DNA of 62,270 bases from Pirellula sp. (GCA_021300015.1 JAJTFB010000016.1:1-62270); one strand, 5' to 3'. Positions 35,975 through 48,692 are shown, counted from the first letter of the stretch. Numbers and translations are program-made. Notes: generated from the letters alone by a model not told the origin.

Positions 35975-36304
35975 ATGACCCTGCTCGTTCCTGTCCTGAT
36001 CCTCGCGATCTTGGTGCTTGCTTGGATAGCATGGTTGGCATTCGGCCCCAGGTCGAACCCGATCATGCCGTCCTATTTTTTGCGCACCGGCTCGCTGGAA
36101 TCCACCGAAGGCGATTCGCTCGTCGTCGGCTCGGATGCGGGAGCTTCCATGCCCGCTGTCGAAGAGACAGAGCACGTGCGGACCCGACTCCATGCTTTGA
36201 ATGGCTCAGCAGCATCCTTGACCGGAAACGCACTGCATCTGGAATTGCGCCCATCCTTGCGACGATACAGCAAGCCCGATGCGCGAGTCTCAGAACCCTT
36301 CTAG
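35975..36304 (+). CDS. Small protein with N-terminal membrane anchor (hypothetical)
   Basis: A 109-residue frame starting MTLLVPVLILAILVLAW, a clear membrane or signal segment at residues 3-24, followed by a polar section with no family features that I recognise. It lies 97 bp upstream of rny on the same strand, behind a possible promoter and hairpin. Support is the hydrophobic start and its position; it may still be non-coding. Confidence 0.5.
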   Translation: MTLLVPVLILAILVLAWIAWLAFGPRSNPIMPSYFLRTGSLESTEGDSLVVGSDAGASMPAVEETEHVRTRLHALNGSAASLTGNALHLELRPSLRRYSKPDARVSEPF

Positions 36305-36401
36305 TCTGGTAAGGGAAACCTTGGGAAATCTCTAGCGAAGGATACCGAACGCTCTGCGACACAAGCCGCTCCGTTCGCCTTTACTACGAAAGTGTTCCTC
36401 C

Positions 36402-37997
36402 GTGTCCAACATCAAACCGTCCCAGTTTCTAGCGCAAGCTTCCTCCGATTCCGGATCGAATAGTACCCTCCTGGCGATCGTGGCGTTGGTCATCGGAGCC
36501 ATCGCCATGGCCGTCATCCAAAAGATGCTCGGGAAGGACGCGAAGTCGCAGGCCAAACGTCTGCTCGAGCAAGCCAAGCTCGATGCGGAAAATCTCGTCA
36601 AGAAATCCGAACTGGACCAAAAAGAAAAACAGCTTCTACTCCAAAATCAACTGGAAACCGATCTGAAGAAGCAACGCGACGAGATTCGCGAACGCGAGAA
36701 TCTCCTGAACTCCAAAGAACAGTCGCTCAAGCAAGCGACCGACGATCTGAAGAAACAGGAAAAGTTCGTCGAGTCGAATCAGCGCAAAGCCGCTGAAAAG
36801 CTTGAAGATGTCGGTAAGAAGTCCGACCAGTACACCAAGCTCATCACTCAGGCCCAAGCCGATCTGCAAAGGGTAACAGGGCTGTCCAAAGACGAAGCCA
36901 AAAAGCAGTTGATGGATCTCATGGAACGCGAACTCCAGGGGGAAATCGGCTCGGTGATTCTCAAACACGAGAAAAAACTAAATGAAGTAGCCCAGCAAAA
37001 GGCCCAAGACATCCTGCTGACGGCCATGCAAAGGTTCGCCTCAAGCCAAACGGCCGAAAGCACCACATCCTCGATCGATATCGCCAATGACGAAATGAAA
37101 GGTCGAATCATCGGTCGGGAAGGACGCAACATCCGTGCCTTCGAAAAAGCTTCCGGGTGCGATTTGATCATCGATGATACGCCAGGGGTGGTTATCGTTA
37201 GTGGGTTCGATCCTGTCCGGCGAGAAATCGCTCGGCAGTCGATGTCCAAACTCGTCGCCGATGGACGGATCCATCCGACTCGGATCGAAGAAGTCATCGC
37301 GGCGACCGAAAAGGAAATGGATACCTTCATCCGTCGCAAAGGCGAAGAGGCAGCCCAGGAAGTCAATCTCCAAGGGCTCAACGAACGCGTGATCGAAATG
37401 CTCGGACGCCTGCATTTTCGAACAAGCTATTCCCAAAATGTCCTCAGACACTCCATCGAAGTCGCTTTCCTTTCCGGATTGATGGCGGAAATGGTCGGGA
37501 TGAACGGCAACCTCGCTCGACGCTGTGGCTTACTCCACGATATCGGCAAAGCCGCCGACCACGAACTCGAAGGCGGCCACCCAAAGATTGGAGCCGATCT
37601 GCTCAAACGATCCGGGGAGAACGAGCATGTCGTCCACGCCGCACTCGGACACCACGATCAACTCACCACGGAATTTCCTTACACTCTCCTCGTTGCCACC
37701 GCAGATGCCTGCAGCGCTTCGAGACCCGGTGCTCGACGCGAATCGCTCGAACGCTACATCAAACGCATGGAAGAACTCGAAACGATCGCCAAGGGCTTCC
37801 AAGGCGTCGAACAAGCCTTTGCGATCCAAGCGGGTCGCGAACTGCGCGTGATCGTAAGCTCGAAAGACACCGACGATGCGATGGCCGCCAAGGTTTGCCG
37901 AGACATCGCAAAAGCATTCGAGGAACAACTGACCTACCCAGGCGAAATCAAAGTCACCGTGGTCCGCGAATCCCGGTTTGTCGAAACTGCACGCTAA
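36402..37997 (+). CDS. rny: Ribonuclease Y
   Basis: Membrane-anchored endoribonuclease of 531 residues that starts mRNA decay. An N-terminal span lies near 21-39, followed by a long charged coiled coil (about 45-200, K/E/Q-rich), a KH RNA-binding domain ([19 protein letters not shown]) and an HD domain ([27 protein letters not shown]), then the C-terminal domain ending [27 protein letters not shown]. The start is GTG at 36402; length matches the family (about 520). Its last 44 bases overlap the end of the giant convergent gene on the other strand. Confidence 0.97.
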   Translation: MSNIKPSQFLAQASSDSGSNSTLLAIVALVIGAIAMAVIQKMLGKDAKSQAKRLLEQAKLDAENLVKKSELDQKEKQLLLQNQLETDLKKQRDEIRERENLLNSKEQSLKQATDDLKKQEKFVESNQRKAAEKLEDVGKKSDQYTKLITQAQADLQRVTGLSKDEAKKQLMDLMERELQGEIGSVILKHEKKLNEVAQQKAQDILLTAMQRFASSQTAESTTSSIDIANDEMKGRIIGREGRNIRAFEKASGCDLIIDDTPGVVIVSGFDPVRREIARQSMSKLVADGRIHPTRIEEVIAATEKEMDTFIRRKGEEAAQEVNLQGLNERVIEMLGRLHFRTSYSQNVLRHSIEVAFLSGLMAEMVGMNGNLARRCGLLHDIGKAADHELEGGHPKIGADLLKRSGENEHVVHAALGHHDQLTTEFPYTLLVATADACSASRPGARRESLERYIKRMEELETIAKGFQGVEQAFAIQAGRELRVIVSSKDTDDAMAAKVCRDIAKAFEEQLTYPGEIKVTVVRESRFVETAR

Positions 37998-40900
37998 GCA
38001 TCCAGTACGTGTCAATCACCAATAGTGCTGCAAGCAACCCCGCAGCGACGGGCACCCACAAATCGCCGGTAAGCAACCACCACGCCAACGCCATGCAGAG
38101 CAAGTTCCACCAGGGCCGCTTCTGCAACCATGCATGGTTGCCTCCGAGATACAGATACGAGGCCAAGAGGATGGTCATCGACAAACCGAATGGCAATAGC
38201 GGATAGCCGACCGATCGAGCTAAACTCGAACTCTGTCGGATCTGGTAGAGCGCCTCCTGCTCTTCGCCGATGGTCTGTGATTCCAGAGATGCGATCGAGG
38301 CCCTTTGCACCGCAGACCGGTAGTCTTCAAGGTCGCGCCAAGGAAGATTCGAGAGCGAATTGATGCCTTGGGTGAATTCCTCTTGGCTTAACCGTCGGTT
38401 GCTTGAACCTTTCTCGATCGTCGAATACTCCAAGAGTTGAGCCAATCTACCCGCTGCGTATCGCCAAGAATCAGACCGACGGACCACCGAGGGATCTTTG
38501 GCCCTTGAAACGCGTTGCAACCAACGAATCCATGGTGCAAGTTCCAACGGGCTATGCGCTTGGCCAACGATCACTTGGCCGTTCGTCACTTGGCCGACTC
38601 CCTGACTGCTATCCAAAGTCGGTAACGCGTCGGACCATGCTGAATTGTCTGTCGCCAACGAAAACCAAAGTTCGACATGCATGTCACTATCCAGGGGTGG
38701 ATAGAAGACCTCCAGTTTCCCTGCCTCTTGTGCAAAGCGGAAATTCTTGCCGTTGACCCTCGCGAACTCGCAGGTCCAGTCCTGGGCGATGCGCCAGGTC
38801 AACCAGGATCTCGACGGTTCACCGGGAGAGCTTTCGAGCCAGAACTCCGATGCGATTCGTCCTGGGCTTTGTTCCAGATGCTTGGCAAAGACCGGACGGA
38901 ACTCGGCAATCGACTCGTTCGCGATGACGGATTCGCCGCTTGGGAAATTCGATAGATCACGCAGTTTCCACTCCTGATCGCTCAGCCCGAGCACTTTGAA
39001 GATCCGGGCCGCTTCCTGATCGGCAACCCAATCGATTCGTGTCGGTTTGGCGGATCTCGCCGATCCTCCCTCAGCTAGATCCTCCGTGGTCCCAGGGGCC
39101 TGCCCCGATTCCATTGGACCACCAAGCGTACCGTCACGCTGCTGCGCAACTTGGGAATTCGGAATCAAAACCCATAGCCGTCTTGTTTTTTGTCCATGGA
39201 CTTCAATACCCTGCAACGCTTTCCAATTCACAGCCGCCCCTGCCTCCTGAGGAAGTTCGAGCAAAAAGTCGTAGGCTTCGGACTCCTTTTGTTTAAGGTC
39301 GCTTAAGGTCGGATCGATCAGTAGCGAACGATGATTCCATCGCAGATCGCCGATCTCGCGGACCGGGTTCTCGCTGACCCATGAAGTCACCAAGTCTTTA
39401 GGTACCGAAAGCTCGACCCCCTGCCAAGCTTGCGTTTCTGAACTGGCGGAAATTCCGTAAACTTGAAGCCTTGCATCGGCGCTTGTCTCGGGCAATCTCA
39501 CGACCAACGCACCGTCCCAGACCGAAGATACCGGTTGCAGGATAAACGGATCAGGAGTCTGAGCGGCCGCAATCGTCTCAAGCAGCACCCGCCCATCACC
39601 AAGTCCCTGCTGATCCATCCCAGAGCCCGTCGGTAAGGCTTGGGACACGACTCTCCAGGTTGGATCCGCCGAGAGTGTGTAGCTCGGCGGGGTGGTCGAT
39701 CCGGTCGATGATTTCAATTCCGGCCAAGCGACAAGCAGCTTGGATCCAGCATCACTGGGCAATGCATCACTGGGCAATGCAGAACTGGGCAATGCCGACT
39801 GGGCGGTCAGGGACTTCGATGATTCAACCACCAAATCGTTGATCGTCTCGCCTTGGCGATCCACCAATACCTGTACGTAGTTTTTCGATTGCTTGGTCCA
39901 TGCAATAAATTCCAAGGCTCCAGTGACCGATTGCACACGCTCGACCTGGTAGTCTTGCGGAATTTCCAGAACCAGAGAATTCTTGGCACTCAAGGGACGC
40001 GTTAGCTTGATCGTCGTCGTCCATCGAATCGCATCCCTAGCAGCATGCAACTTGTGAGAAGCCGAGAGTTGGTCGCTCGTGGCGACCGACTGACGACGCA
40101 AAACTCCAAAACCGCTGCTCAAAGGGATGCGCAAATTGGTGGTCAAGGGTGGGTCTTTCAATTCCGGCCACTCTAGGCGATCCTTGGCATTGATCGCGGG
40201 GATCCAACTGCTGATCCCATCGAGTGTCCAGATCGCACCTGCACTGCGAGCATAACGCAATACGCCCTGCCTTACCCGACGGTCACGGCATTCGGCAAAT
40301 AGAATGCTTCGCAACGATGCGTCTCCAACAGGAACCCATGTTGTGACGATCGAACGTTTCTGTGAGGTTGCACCCGACGGATCGGATTCGCTCGCATCGA
40401 TAGGATTCCAACGAACCACATACCGCTGGCGATCCAAGGTGCTGCCGGTCCGCACATCGACCAACGTGGCATCTCCCCACTGGCTCCCGATCGGCAGCCA
40501 TTGCGAATCGGATTCGATTTCCACTTCACCCCCAGTCGATAGATTGCCAGGGTATTCAATAACGGTTCTGGCGATGAGATGTTCGTGGTCTACGAGCAAC
40601 TCTGTATTCATCGTAGGGTACTCCGGATTGGTCGGCGATGGGTCCGTTGGCATCGTCAAAAGCGAACCTCGATTGCCGATGGACGAAGGAGGTTGAAGGA
40701 ATCCTTCGAGCCGATTTCTGTTTCCGAGCTGCACGATATGCCGACCGGCCGAAGGATTCGTCGATCGTCCCATCGCTGCTAGGTTGATCGTCCAAGCTCC
40801 ATCGGTTTCGACTTCAACGAGGCCGTTGCTTACGGGCAGAATCTCCGCGTTGATTGCCCAAACTTTCGTCGCGCGTTTATCCCCTGCGGGGGTCCCGGGC

Positions 40901-43900
40901 GTGTTGACTGCGTCCACACTCTGCAATCGCACTTGGGATTCGATTTGGATCGATCGACGTCCTGGTCGATCTGGGAACCAAACCAACTCGGTTTCGGATT
41001 TGCTGAAACGGCCTGAAAGGACCTCGATTCCATCGACGCTAAAGCGGCTCAATTTGAGCGTTTCCGCTGGATAAGGAATCCTCAGGGCCTTACCCACAGC
41101 AGCTTCTCCGATCCAAAATTCGTAGTTGCTTGTCAACGGTTGATCCGCATTACCAAAACCGAAGGATCGACTATCGAGCCGCAGGTAATGCCTGCTAGAG
41201 CACACCAACGCATTGGATTCGCGCTGTCGCTGTTGGCGATCCGCTTGCTCGACGAGTCGGAGCAGTTCTTCAGGTACATAGATCGTATTTCCTGAGACTT
41301 CACCCTTGGAATCGATCGGAATGAGAATATCAAAGACCCGGGCCGATTCGATCGAAGGATCCTGGGAGTAACTCCAAGGAGCTGTTCCTAAAGCAAGTGT
41401 TGCCAAGCCAGTCGGTAAAAGAATCCATGGAAGCAGCACCAAGAGGGCACTGGGCCTGCTCCCAGCTAAGTCGGCTCCCGCAGGTTCGATGCCCAGATCC
41501 TGCTCCTTCGGGTCCCATAAGCTCGATCGATCGCTCCGGAGACTCGGGGGGCCTACCGAAGCCAGAGGCCGAAACGTCTGATAGAGCTGGTAGAGAATCC
41601 CACCGCAGCACAACCCAAGGAAGCCCTGTTGGAACCCCTGGGCATATTCCGGCGCCAGCCAAAATCCGCCCCAGAGACACAGCATCGATAGGATCAATAT
41701 CCCCCAAGCCCAACGGCCATAGAATCCAGCCGAAAACAGCGCTGCAAAAACGACAATCCAGCCCGCCAGTCGAGTTCCCGATGGTATCCCCAAGAGGAAA
41801 TCAAATCCCTGGCTTGCAAGGTCCGAATTCAGGATGACATGGGTCCATTTCCCGGATGGCACAGGCATCTCAAAATCCGATGGCCGAATCTCTAGGGCAG
41901 TACGCTCGCTGAACGATCCCTCGATGAGTCCTACCCGATCCCACACATCGCGACTCCAAGACCAAATCGGCCACCATGTTTGAGCAAATCCAGGTTGAAG
42001 GATTGGGGACGATCGGCCTACTCCCGATGGTTGGCCCATACGAAGCAATGTCTCCGCTCCCAGTTTGGTCGTGCTGGGTAGCGGCGAATTGGACCGATGG
42101 GTCTTGGGGGTTAGGCTCAGCGAAGCTGGGTACCAGATCCGCTCGGTGGGCTTAAACGAATCGCCTTGGGTCAAGCGAATTTTCGGCCAGCGGACGTCGA
42201 AACTTCTACTCCCAATATGCGACTGAATCCATGCTGCGATCGGCCAATTCCCTTTCGGAGTCTCCTCGGCTTTTGGCCCGAGCAAGCGAACTCGAAGTAG
42301 GACTACCGAGTCCATACCCTCGTTGTCGACGGCCAGTTCGACCGTCTGGTCCATTTCCTTGTGAACCACCGCAGGCCGGTCCCCGTTCGCACCGCTGACA
42401 AACGCATCGGTGACCTCCCAGCCCTCGGGAACCTTCATTTTTATGTCATGGTCGAACGCGTTGGAAAAAGCCACTTTGGTGGCTAACCACGCGACTTGTC
42501 CACCGAAACCGTCCAGGAACAAATCGACGCGAGAGTCAAAGAAAAACGGCTCTGGACGCTGCGACTTCGTCGTGTCGATGACCTCGACGGCCAACGGGTC
42601 GGAGGATTTCCACGTATAGGTATAACCCGATCCCTCGTTCCAGCCTTCGACGGCCAATCCATCGGGTTGAAGGACCAGAAGCTCCTTCGAGAGCCTCAAC
42701 GAATGGGTCGATCGACTTGCTTCCTTTACCGAGGGCTTTGTGATTTGAAGGGTCGGCAAACTCGACGGAACGCTGAGGGTGGCGACCAATGCACCGATAG
42801 TATCCGACGAAGCATCGTGTGAAATGCTATCGAGTTGGATCGTCCAGGTTTGCGATTCCCGATCAAAGTTCGCGACGATGGGCAACCTCTGCTCCCCTTG
42901 GTAATGCCATTGGTATCCGTCCGATAGCAAGATTCGCAATTGCGATAAATTGGCGAGATCCTTCGACAGTGGGAACCGATGCGTGATCTTCCAATCGGAG
43001 GTCGATCGTCGGATGGAGCTTTCGATTGGGACGATCAAACTCTGCTCGATCGATCCGGCGAGCAGTGGCGGTAGCTTCTCTTGGCGGACTCCAAAAACCA
43101 TGGCCCGACCGAGCCTTGGTAATGAGTCGCGTTGCCATGGGGTCAGTTCCTTCTCCTCGAGAATCCAAGGTTCGATCGGGCCTTGAAAGGTGAAGCGATT
43201 GCTCGGCCCAGGCTCAAGGTAGACGCATTGCCGCATACGCACATCTTGGATGGTCAACCAAGCGGATTGCCCTAGGTCGATTTGAGCATCGCTTTCGAGC
43301 GATCGAAGCAATTGGAATTCAACGATTCCCTCGGGATTGCTCCACTGGTTGGTATCGATCTGCAGGATCGCACCCGACTCATCGAGCCTCAGCAGTCCTG
43401 AGTTGGCCTGCGGTTTGCTCGTCAACGATTGCGGAGCGAGTTGCCATTCAGGAGGAATTCTCAAAATCCGGATTCCGCGTTGGCCTGGCTTCTGAAGTTG
43501 ACTGAACCGCAATCGCACGTTAGCGGTGCATCGTTCGCTATCGTTGGAAAGTCGAATTAGTGATTCGACTCCAATGGACGACTCGGGTTTAAGGATGCTG
43601 CAACGGAAATCGGGCGGACTTCGGTACCAAGAGTACTCCAAGCGATGGGCACCCTCGGGAGTTTTTCGTACCGATTCGAGCCTACCGCGTTCCGGTGTGA
43701 TCTCTACGAAGCGGCCATCGGGCTGGTCTTGAAGAATCGTGGATCCAAAGAGAACCGCCGCATTGGAATTCCGAATCGAGGGAATCTGCAAAATGCCGGT
43801 TTGTGGATCGATGAGCTGTTCCCAAGGGATCAAGAACTCAGCGGCCATCCGCTGGCGCGATCCACCGCTCGGACCGTTGACCAATACCGTGTTTTGATCC

Positions 43901-45060
43901 AATTGCAGCGTGGTCTCACGTTCGTTGATCGTCAAGGATCGGACTTTCATGCCTTGGGGCAACTCGAAGCGTATCGGCGTGCTCGCAGCGGACGGCTCAT
44001 TCCATTCCCATTCGCCTATCATTCGAAGTTCACCGCCGTGGATGGAATACTGAAAGGTCTGCTTTGCGAATAATCGCTCTATTCCCCACTGTTTTGGAGA
44101 TTCGATCGTCTGCCCTCGTCCGGCGTTGGTTCCAAGATCGATCGAGAAGGTGATCCTCTCTTGACCGCTGATTTCAAGCAGCCAATAGGCGTTCTCGACA
44201 GCCGTCGGAGCTTCGGTCCCGAGCGTTGGGTTCGGGTCTGGCCAATTGCCCAATCGCGATGCAGCCTGTTGCCATCCATCGATTCGACGCATCACGACAT
44301 TGGATTTCTCAAGCCTAGCTGTCTTAGGCAGCAAGAGCACTAGGCAACCGTCGACCGTTCGAGGCACTGATGCCTCGAAATTCAATCGATTCGGCGTGCT
44401 GTCGGCCAAAGGTCGAAGCGACCAACGAATCCAAGCCTCGGGTTGGACTCGATGAACGAGTGGACTTCCGCTCGCATCGAAAACCCAAGCGGGTTGCAGG
44501 CTACCGGAGTTGCTTTGCGGAATCTGGTCAACACCGCTATCCCTTTCGCCAGAGGCGTTTGAGGTATTCGTGCTCTGCGATGGATTGAGTTCTTCGTAAC
44601 TGTTCTCTATGGCTAGATTCCATGGACTGAGTCGCTCCTGGATCGTGCGAGATTCCGAAGGGTTCGATGCGGTGCTCTTGGGGTCAGGCCACGTCAAGCG
44701 TGTGCGCTCGGACAATAGATCGGCTCCAACCAATCTTGCGACTGCATGAATGGAACGAAGCCCTTGTGCAGAGCTTAACCATGGGTCGATCGTCTCGCTG
44801 TTGCTGCGGATGATCCGTTCCAAAGCAGCAGGTAGTTTGTCGATCTCCAAAGGCCGGAGGTTGTCCAAGGGCAATTCGGGTAGTTCCGTTTCCGGGACGA
44901 AAATCCGACGGAACGGACGGTCGACCATCGGCTGCTCGACAAACTCCGGCGCTCGAATCGTGGTTGGGGGCGATTCGCTTTCTGGCCGTTGCCCGAACAG
45001 CAGATCGATCGGGACGAGAAGAATCAATAAGGCTAGGATCGCCAATCGGCCGCAGATCAT
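37954..45060 (-). CDS. Giant membrane-anchored envelope protein (two fused modules), unknown function
   Basis: I recognise no named family. ATG 45060 gives a signal-like start [17 protein letters not shown] and 2368 residues; it overlaps the stop of the upstream gene by 4 bases, so the two are coupled. The N-terminal half (1-~1200) is beta-rich and ends in a Trp-rich membrane block near 1097-1158 ([20 protein letters not shown]). A second hydrophobic segment near 1210-1235 ([16 protein letters not shown]) then opens a second half with [13 protein letters not shown], more beta-rich sequence, and a final membrane block near 2285-2360 ([18 protein letters not shown]). Each half matches the upstream protein in layout and length. 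An Ala-Leu-Pro-Ser repeat lies at 39751-39795. Confidence 0.85.
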   Translation of the reverse strand: MICGRLAILALLILLVPIDLLFGQRPESESPPTTIRAPEFVEQPMVDRPFRRIFVPETELPELPLDNLRPLEIDKLPAALERIIRSNSETIDPWLSSAQGLRSIHAVARLVGADLLSERTRLTWPDPKSTASNPSESRTIQERLSPWNLAIENSYEELNPSQSTNTSNASGERDSGVDQIPQSNSGSLQPAWVFDASGSPLVHRVQPEAWIRWSLRPLADSTPNRLNFEASVPRTVDGCLVLLLPKTARLEKSNVVMRRIDGWQQAASRLGNWPDPNPTLGTEAPTAVENAYWLLEISGQERITFSIDLGTNAGRGQTIESPKQWGIERLFAKQTFQYSIHGGELRMIGEWEWNEPSAASTPIRFELPQGMKVRSLTINERETTLQLDQNTVLVNGPSGGSRQRMAAEFLIPWEQLIDPQTGILQIPSIRNSNAAVLFGSTILQDQPDGRFVEITPERGRLESVRKTPEGAHRLEYSWYRSPPDFRCSILKPESSIGVESLIRLSNDSERCTANVRLRFSQLQKPGQRGIRILRIPPEWQLAPQSLTSKPQANSGLLRLDESGAILQIDTNQWSNPEGIVEFQLLRSLESDAQIDLGQSAWLTIQDVRMRQCVYLEPGPSNRFTFQGPIEPWILEEKELTPWQRDSLPRLGRAMVFGVRQEKLPPLLAGSIEQSLIVPIESSIRRSTSDWKITHRFPLSKDLANLSQLRILLSDGYQWHYQGEQRLPIVANFDRESQTWTIQLDSISHDASSDTIGALVATLSVPSSLPTLQITKPSVKEASRSTHSLRLSKELLVLQPDGLAVEGWNEGSGYTYTWKSSDPLAVEVIDTTKSQRPEPFFFDSRVDLFLDGFGGQVAWLATKVAFSNAFDHDIKMKVPEGWEVTDAFVSGANGDRPAVVHKEMDQTVELAVDNEGMDSVVLLRVRLLGPKAEETPKGNWPIAAWIQSHIGSRSFDVRWPKIRLTQGDSFKPTERIWYPASLSLTPKTHRSNSPLPSTTKLGAETLLRMGQPSGVGRSSPILQPGFAQTWWPIWSWSRDVWDRVGLIEGSFSERTALEIRPSDFEMPVPSGKWTHVILNSDLASQGFDFLLGIPSGTRLAGWIVVFAALFSAGFYGRWAWGILILSMLCLWGGFWLAPEYAQGFQQGFLGLCCGGILYQLYQTFRPLASVGPPSLRSDRSSLWDPKEQDLGIEPAGADLAGSRPSALLVLLPWILLPTGLATLALGTAPWSYSQDPSIESARVFDILIPIDSKGEVSGNTIYVPEELLRLVEQADRQQRQRESNALVCSSRHYLRLDSRSFGFGNADQPLTSNYEFWIGEAAVGKALRIPYPAETLKLSRFSVDGIEVLSGRFSKSETELVWFPDRPGRRSIQIESQVRLQSVDAVNTPGTPAGDKRATKVWAINAEILPVSNGLVEVETDGAWTINLAAMGRSTNPSAGRHIVQLGNRNRLEGFLQPPSSIGNRGSLLTMPTDPSPTNPEYPTMNTELLVDHEHLIARTVIEYPGNLSTGGEVEIESDSQWLPIGSQWGDATLVDVRTGSTLDRQRYVVRWNPIDASESDPSGATSQKRSIVTTWVPVGDASLRSILFAECRDRRVRQGVLRYARSAGAIWTLDGISSWIPAINAKDRLEWPELKDPPLTTNLRIPLSSGFGVLRRQSVATSDQLSASHKLHAARDAIRWTTTIKLTRPLSAKNSLVLEIPQDYQVERVQSVTGALEFIAWTKQSKNYVQVLVDRQGETINDLVVESSKSLTAQSALPSSALPSDALPSDAGSKLLVAWPELKSSTGSTTPPSYTLSADPTWRVVSQALPTGSGMDQQGLGDGRVLLETIAAAQTPDPFILQPVSSVWDGALVVRLPETSADARLQVYGISASSETQAWQGVELSVPKDLVTSWVSENPVREIGDLRWNHRSLLIDPTLSDLKQKESEAYDFLLELPQEAGAAVNWKALQGIEVHGQKTRRLWVLIPNSQVAQQRDGTLGGPMESGQAPGTTEDLAEGGSARSAKPTRIDWVADQEAARIFKVLGLSDQEWKLRDLSNFPSGESVIANESIAEFRPVFAKHLEQSPGRIASEFWLESSPGEPSRSWLTWRIAQDWTCEFARVNGKNFRFAQEAGKLEVFYPPLDSDMHVELWFSLATDNSAWSDALPTLDSSQGVGQVTNGQVIVGQAHSPLELAPWIRWLQRVSRAKDPSVVRRSDSWRYAAGRLAQLLEYSTIEKGSSNRRLSQEEFTQGINSLSNLPWRDLEDYRSAVQRASIASLESQTIGEEQEALYQIRQSSSLARSVGYPLLPFGLSMTILLASYLYLGGNHAWLQKRPWWNLLCMALAWWLLTGDLWVPVAAGLLAALLVIDTYWMLSVQFRQTGIRGPR
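39751..39795. repeat. Three copies of a 15-bp in-frame repeat
   Basis: ATCACTGGGCAATGC occurs twice exactly and a third time with two changes, encoding the ALPSD-type repeat on the minus strand. It sits in a linker of the giant envelope protein. Confidence 0.9.
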
Positions 45061-48000
45061 TGTGACTCCCTGGTTTTTGCTGCGACCGTTGATCGCAACA
45101 ACGAGGAGTCCGCGCTGGGCTTTTTGATGATGTTCGATCCTGAGTTGGCGCGTCCGGACAACGGACTCGGTGCGTATTGCCGGCTGACAAAAATACTTCG
45201 ACGGCGGGCCCGTCGATCCATCGCCCATCGAGCCAATCCGTAAAGTATTGCCAAGCCAACCGATACAATCGCCGCTTGAAGCACCAGTAAGGAGATATCC
45301 CAAGCGAATTGGGAGAAAACAAAGAAAACACCTAAGAAGATTGCCCAGAACCATGGCCAACGGATCCAACGGCTGTCTCGCAATACGATTGCTAACGCCA
45401 GTACGACCATCGATACGGGCAGCCAAATCAGCGCGCTCGGGACGAAGATCGCTTCGAGCGGTTGCGTCGAGGCGACGCTCGTTAAATCGTATTGATTGAC
45501 CTGTTGGGCTAAGACGGGTTGAGGGGTCGCGCCGATGCGAACTTCAATTTCCTCTTGGTCGCTCTGTCCGACTCTTCGAAAGAACAAATCGCGCCAACGC
45601 CATTGGTACATCGGCAACGCGTTTTTCGTGCTGGATATCAAATGCTCGGTCCGAGGAACAATGATCTGCCAGACCAAAGGGGCGCTCGATGGTGTGGGTT
45701 GAAGACGCGGTCCGATCGGTTGGACTCTGCGAAACCATCCCTTGGGAGCTGTCTGTGTCGTGAAAACCTCAAGAACGTGAATGGTCGATTCGGTGGGGGC
45801 CGATGTCTCCGGAATCGCGACCGTTGCAAACCCCTCGGATTCGGAGTCCTGACGCACGGTGGCCCGCTGGCCATCGAGCATCCACTCAGCGTCCCGGATG
45901 AGTGCTAAGCTGGCTGGGATTCGTACAACGCGTTGATCGGTTTGAAATCTTGCGACATACCGATCCCGTTGTTCGAGTGCATTGACGATGGTTTGCACCC
46001 ATTCGGCCTCCAGACGCAAGGGCGACTTGATACGGTTGTCTCTTCGCGCTGCGGTTAACTTGACCCGCGATTGGTCAGGATCAAGTTCATAAACCCCCTC
46101 GTTGGTCCCTTCGAACGCCGAAATCTTGAACAGATCGGTGCTCCGAAGTCGCAATTGGGCTAAGTCGAGGATGACTTGCTCTTGATCCCGTTGGGAGCTC
46201 AATTTCGCCAGTCCGAGGTCGAGCAAGGTTTCGTCTTCTGCTTGCAAAAGAAGAGGTTGCTTCGACGTGTATTGCGCTTCGATCAGAAAATCCAGTCGAT
46301 TGCTCGCGTCGGTTGCAACCTCCGGCACAGAAAATTTCGCCCAACGCAACGGCTCGGTTTGCCCAGCCACCGGCTCGAGCCATTCGAGGGCTACCTGCCG
46401 GTTGTCGATCGATATCGTCGCATCCTGGGCGGATCGGTCCAGATCTCCTTCGATTGGAAACCCGATACGCAGTTCGGTCGGGCGGCTTCCCAGGCATCTG
46501 CAGTTCCAGCGAAGATCCCACTGGATCGAGTCGGAGCTTGGAGTAAGGCTCGTGTAAAGACTCGCCGAAACGAAGGATCCTTTTCGGCTGCGCGTTCCTG
46601 TCCATCGGCTCGATGCGCTCGCATCGGCAATTTGATACTGCATTAAAAAGGGGGTAGCTCCCGCGTTGGCATCGGTCCACTGCTTTTGAGTGATTCGGTC
46701 TAGCGAAGTTTCCACCAATCCGACGGTAGCACTCGGATTCGAGGTCAATCGATAGGGCCAACTGTAGACCAGCAAACGGCCTGGCAAACTTCGGATAATC
46801 CTCTGTTGGGACTCCTGGGAGAGCCAGGACAACTGAGGCAACGCAAAGGCGATGTCTTGCGTCTCGTCGGCCAAATTTCGACTCATCAGGTATTCCAACT
46901 TCCAAGGCGCATTCGGATCCTTTTTCTCCGAGGAGTTGGCGATCATCTCAAAGGGATTTCCGAGGTTAAATCCTCCAAAAGGATTCTCGCCGCTGCGTTC
47001 TTGGCGTAGCGTATCGGAAGTTGTCGTCCGGCCCCCGGCAGCGCTCTTCATCCATAAATTCGCGTTGATCGGAAGCGACCAAGCTCCATTGGGATTCTCT
47101 GCCGTTGGATTTCCCGCACCGGAAAGCGCATCCAAAGGTAGGTCGGTCTCCGAAGGATACAATACAAGCCGCTCGGGTTGCCAACCCTCGGCTTCCAATT
47201 GCAACAAAGGCAACTCGATAGGATCGCTCCCGAACTCGATCAAACCTCGGAGCAGTACGCGTCGCTCGCGCACTTCGACGCGCTGTTCCGAGCCAAAGCG
47301 CAGGCGCTGGGCTACGGAGGTCCATTGGGTGGCGACCCTGGCAGGTTGCCCCAAGAATTGAAACGAATAGACGATCGACTCGCTTCCGTCTGCCGCTTGG
47401 CTTTGCCTGAGCAGTTGCACGTTCCCTTGCGTACTCCAATCGATCGAATTGGTCCGAGGGATCGCGAATTCAATCGTTCCATTATGACGCTCAGTGCCCT
47501 CGAATTCCGGCGCCGAAAAACTCACCTGCGTCTCGCTGGGCAATCGGCCAACTTGCCACTCGAGATTCAAATCCAATTCGCTCCGCGCATAGGCTTCATC
47601 GATCTCGATCCACCAAGCTTCGCCGGGCTTTTCCTGAGCCAATGCTGGTGGATCGGTCGACGCTTTGCTCGCGACTCGAACCATTCGATAACTGGAAAAA
47701 CTCAATACGTCCGAGATCGCCTCGCGCATCGTCCCCTGAGGTGGTAACGTCCACAAAATCCTCTTTCCCGCCAACTTGATCGGACCGCGAATCGAACAAG
47801 CCGTATCGGCACGCCATCGATTCGCATCGCTCGTCGGCGTGAACTTTGTCTGACTCAGGATTTCGACAGCAGCGATCGCCTCGCGGTTGGCTTTGCGATT
47901 CCACGTCAGGTTGATCGAGTTCGATGAAGTCCGAACAATCGCGATCGAATGCTCTCCTTGAACACTGAACGGCTCGATCACCTCATTGCCACCCCCGGTC

Positions 48001-48692
48001 GCATTCAACTCCCAGTCTCCCTTGGGAAGCTTCAACTTCAAGACACTTGCCGCAGGGGGTAAGTCGAGTCTTAGCGAATTCCCCACCGGATTCGATATGA
48101 CTTTGCATAACGCTTCGAGCTCCAATCGCCTCGGAAGTGCCTTGCCAGGACCGACTCGCCACAAGTATCCGTTCGATTGGGTCGATGTTGCGACACTCTC
48201 GACTCCATCGGCGATCGACCCGTCCGAGACCGGGGCGGCGAGGGGTTCGGCTGGTTGCGTCGGTAACCATTGCAGTTGACTCAACGCGATCGGTACGGTC
48301 CAAGTGGTTCGATTGGGCTTCTTCAATGCGATCAATCCACGCACTTGCACCTTGGCATAGTCGGCGATCGGCTCAATGACCAAGTCGAGTTGGTTCAAGC
48401 TTGGGGTCGCTGCGAGCCCCTCACCCCCTAACTCTGTTTCCATCAGCAAACGCTCAAAGTCCTCGTAGCGCGCGCGGGGTACGAGGATCTCTTCCCCTTT
48501 TTCGTTCCGCATGTACATCAAGTCAGGAAGAACGCCTGGACCGACCACTCGCGGTAAGTTCTCCATGGGCATCACCCCACCGGCTCCTGGGCTCGATGGC
48601 GGATCCTGAGCATGCCCTTTGCGAATCATCGCGCCTGGCCCGAATACCAAGACCACCAACGCCAACCAACCCCAGCGCAGCGCTGTTCGCAT
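45057..48692 (-). CDS. Large membrane-anchored envelope protein (one module), unknown function
   Basis: A 1211-residue protein from ATG 48692, which opens a signal or anchor segment (LRWGWLALVVLVFGPGAM). Near residue 60-90 is GEEILVPRARYEDFERLL. A long beta-rich, membrane-free region follows with many Trp, Ser and Leu but no motif I can name. The C-terminus has a membrane block at about 1083-1160 (WIRWPWFWAIFLGVFF, then LLVLQAAIVSVGLAIL) and a short basic tail (RWAMDRRARRRS). A GTG at 48851 would add 53 residues, including a 21-bp tandem repeat; I prefer the ATG because the signal segment starts there. It is coupled to the 2368-residue protein by an ATGA overlap. Confidence 0.83.
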   Translation of the reverse strand: MRTALRWGWLALVVLVFGPGAMIRKGHAQDPPSSPGAGGVMPMENLPRVVGPGVLPDLMYMRNEKGEEILVPRARYEDFERLLMETELGGEGLAATPSLNQLDLVIEPIADYAKVQVRGLIALKKPNRTTWTVPIALSQLQWLPTQPAEPLAAPVSDGSIADGVESVATSTQSNGYLWRVGPGKALPRRLELEALCKVISNPVGNSLRLDLPPAASVLKLKLPKGDWELNATGGGNEVIEPFSVQGEHSIAIVRTSSNSINLTWNRKANREAIAAVEILSQTKFTPTSDANRWRADTACSIRGPIKLAGKRILWTLPPQGTMREAISDVLSFSSYRMVRVASKASTDPPALAQEKPGEAWWIEIDEAYARSELDLNLEWQVGRLPSETQVSFSAPEFEGTERHNGTIEFAIPRTNSIDWSTQGNVQLLRQSQAADGSESIVYSFQFLGQPARVATQWTSVAQRLRFGSEQRVEVRERRVLLRGLIEFGSDPIELPLLQLEAEGWQPERLVLYPSETDLPLDALSGAGNPTAENPNGAWSLPINANLWMKSAAGGRTTTSDTLRQERSGENPFGGFNLGNPFEMIANSSEKKDPNAPWKLEYLMSRNLADETQDIAFALPQLSWLSQESQQRIIRSLPGRLLVYSWPYRLTSNPSATVGLVETSLDRITQKQWTDANAGATPFLMQYQIADASASSRWTGTRSRKGSFVSASLYTSLTPSSDSIQWDLRWNCRCLGSRPTELRIGFPIEGDLDRSAQDATISIDNRQVALEWLEPVAGQTEPLRWAKFSVPEVATDASNRLDFLIEAQYTSKQPLLLQAEDETLLDLGLAKLSSQRDQEQVILDLAQLRLRSTDLFKISAFEGTNEGVYELDPDQSRVKLTAARRDNRIKSPLRLEAEWVQTIVNALEQRDRYVARFQTDQRVVRIPASLALIRDAEWMLDGQRATVRQDSESEGFATVAIPETSAPTESTIHVLEVFTTQTAPKGWFRRVQPIGPRLQPTPSSAPLVWQIIVPRTEHLISSTKNALPMYQWRWRDLFFRRVGQSDQEEIEVRIGATPQPVLAQQVNQYDLTSVASTQPLEAIFVPSALIWLPVSMVVLALAIVLRDSRWIRWPWFWAIFLGVFFVFSQFAWDISLLVLQAAIVSVGLAILYGLARWAMDRRARRRSIFVSRQYAPSPLSGRANSGSNIIKKPSADSSLLRSTVAAKTRESQ

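Noticed and set aside
45061-45426. 122-residue N-terminal extension of the 2368-residue envelope protein
   Set aside because: It lies within the coding region of the upstream gene in another frame; ATG 45060 gives a signal peptide and ATGA coupling.
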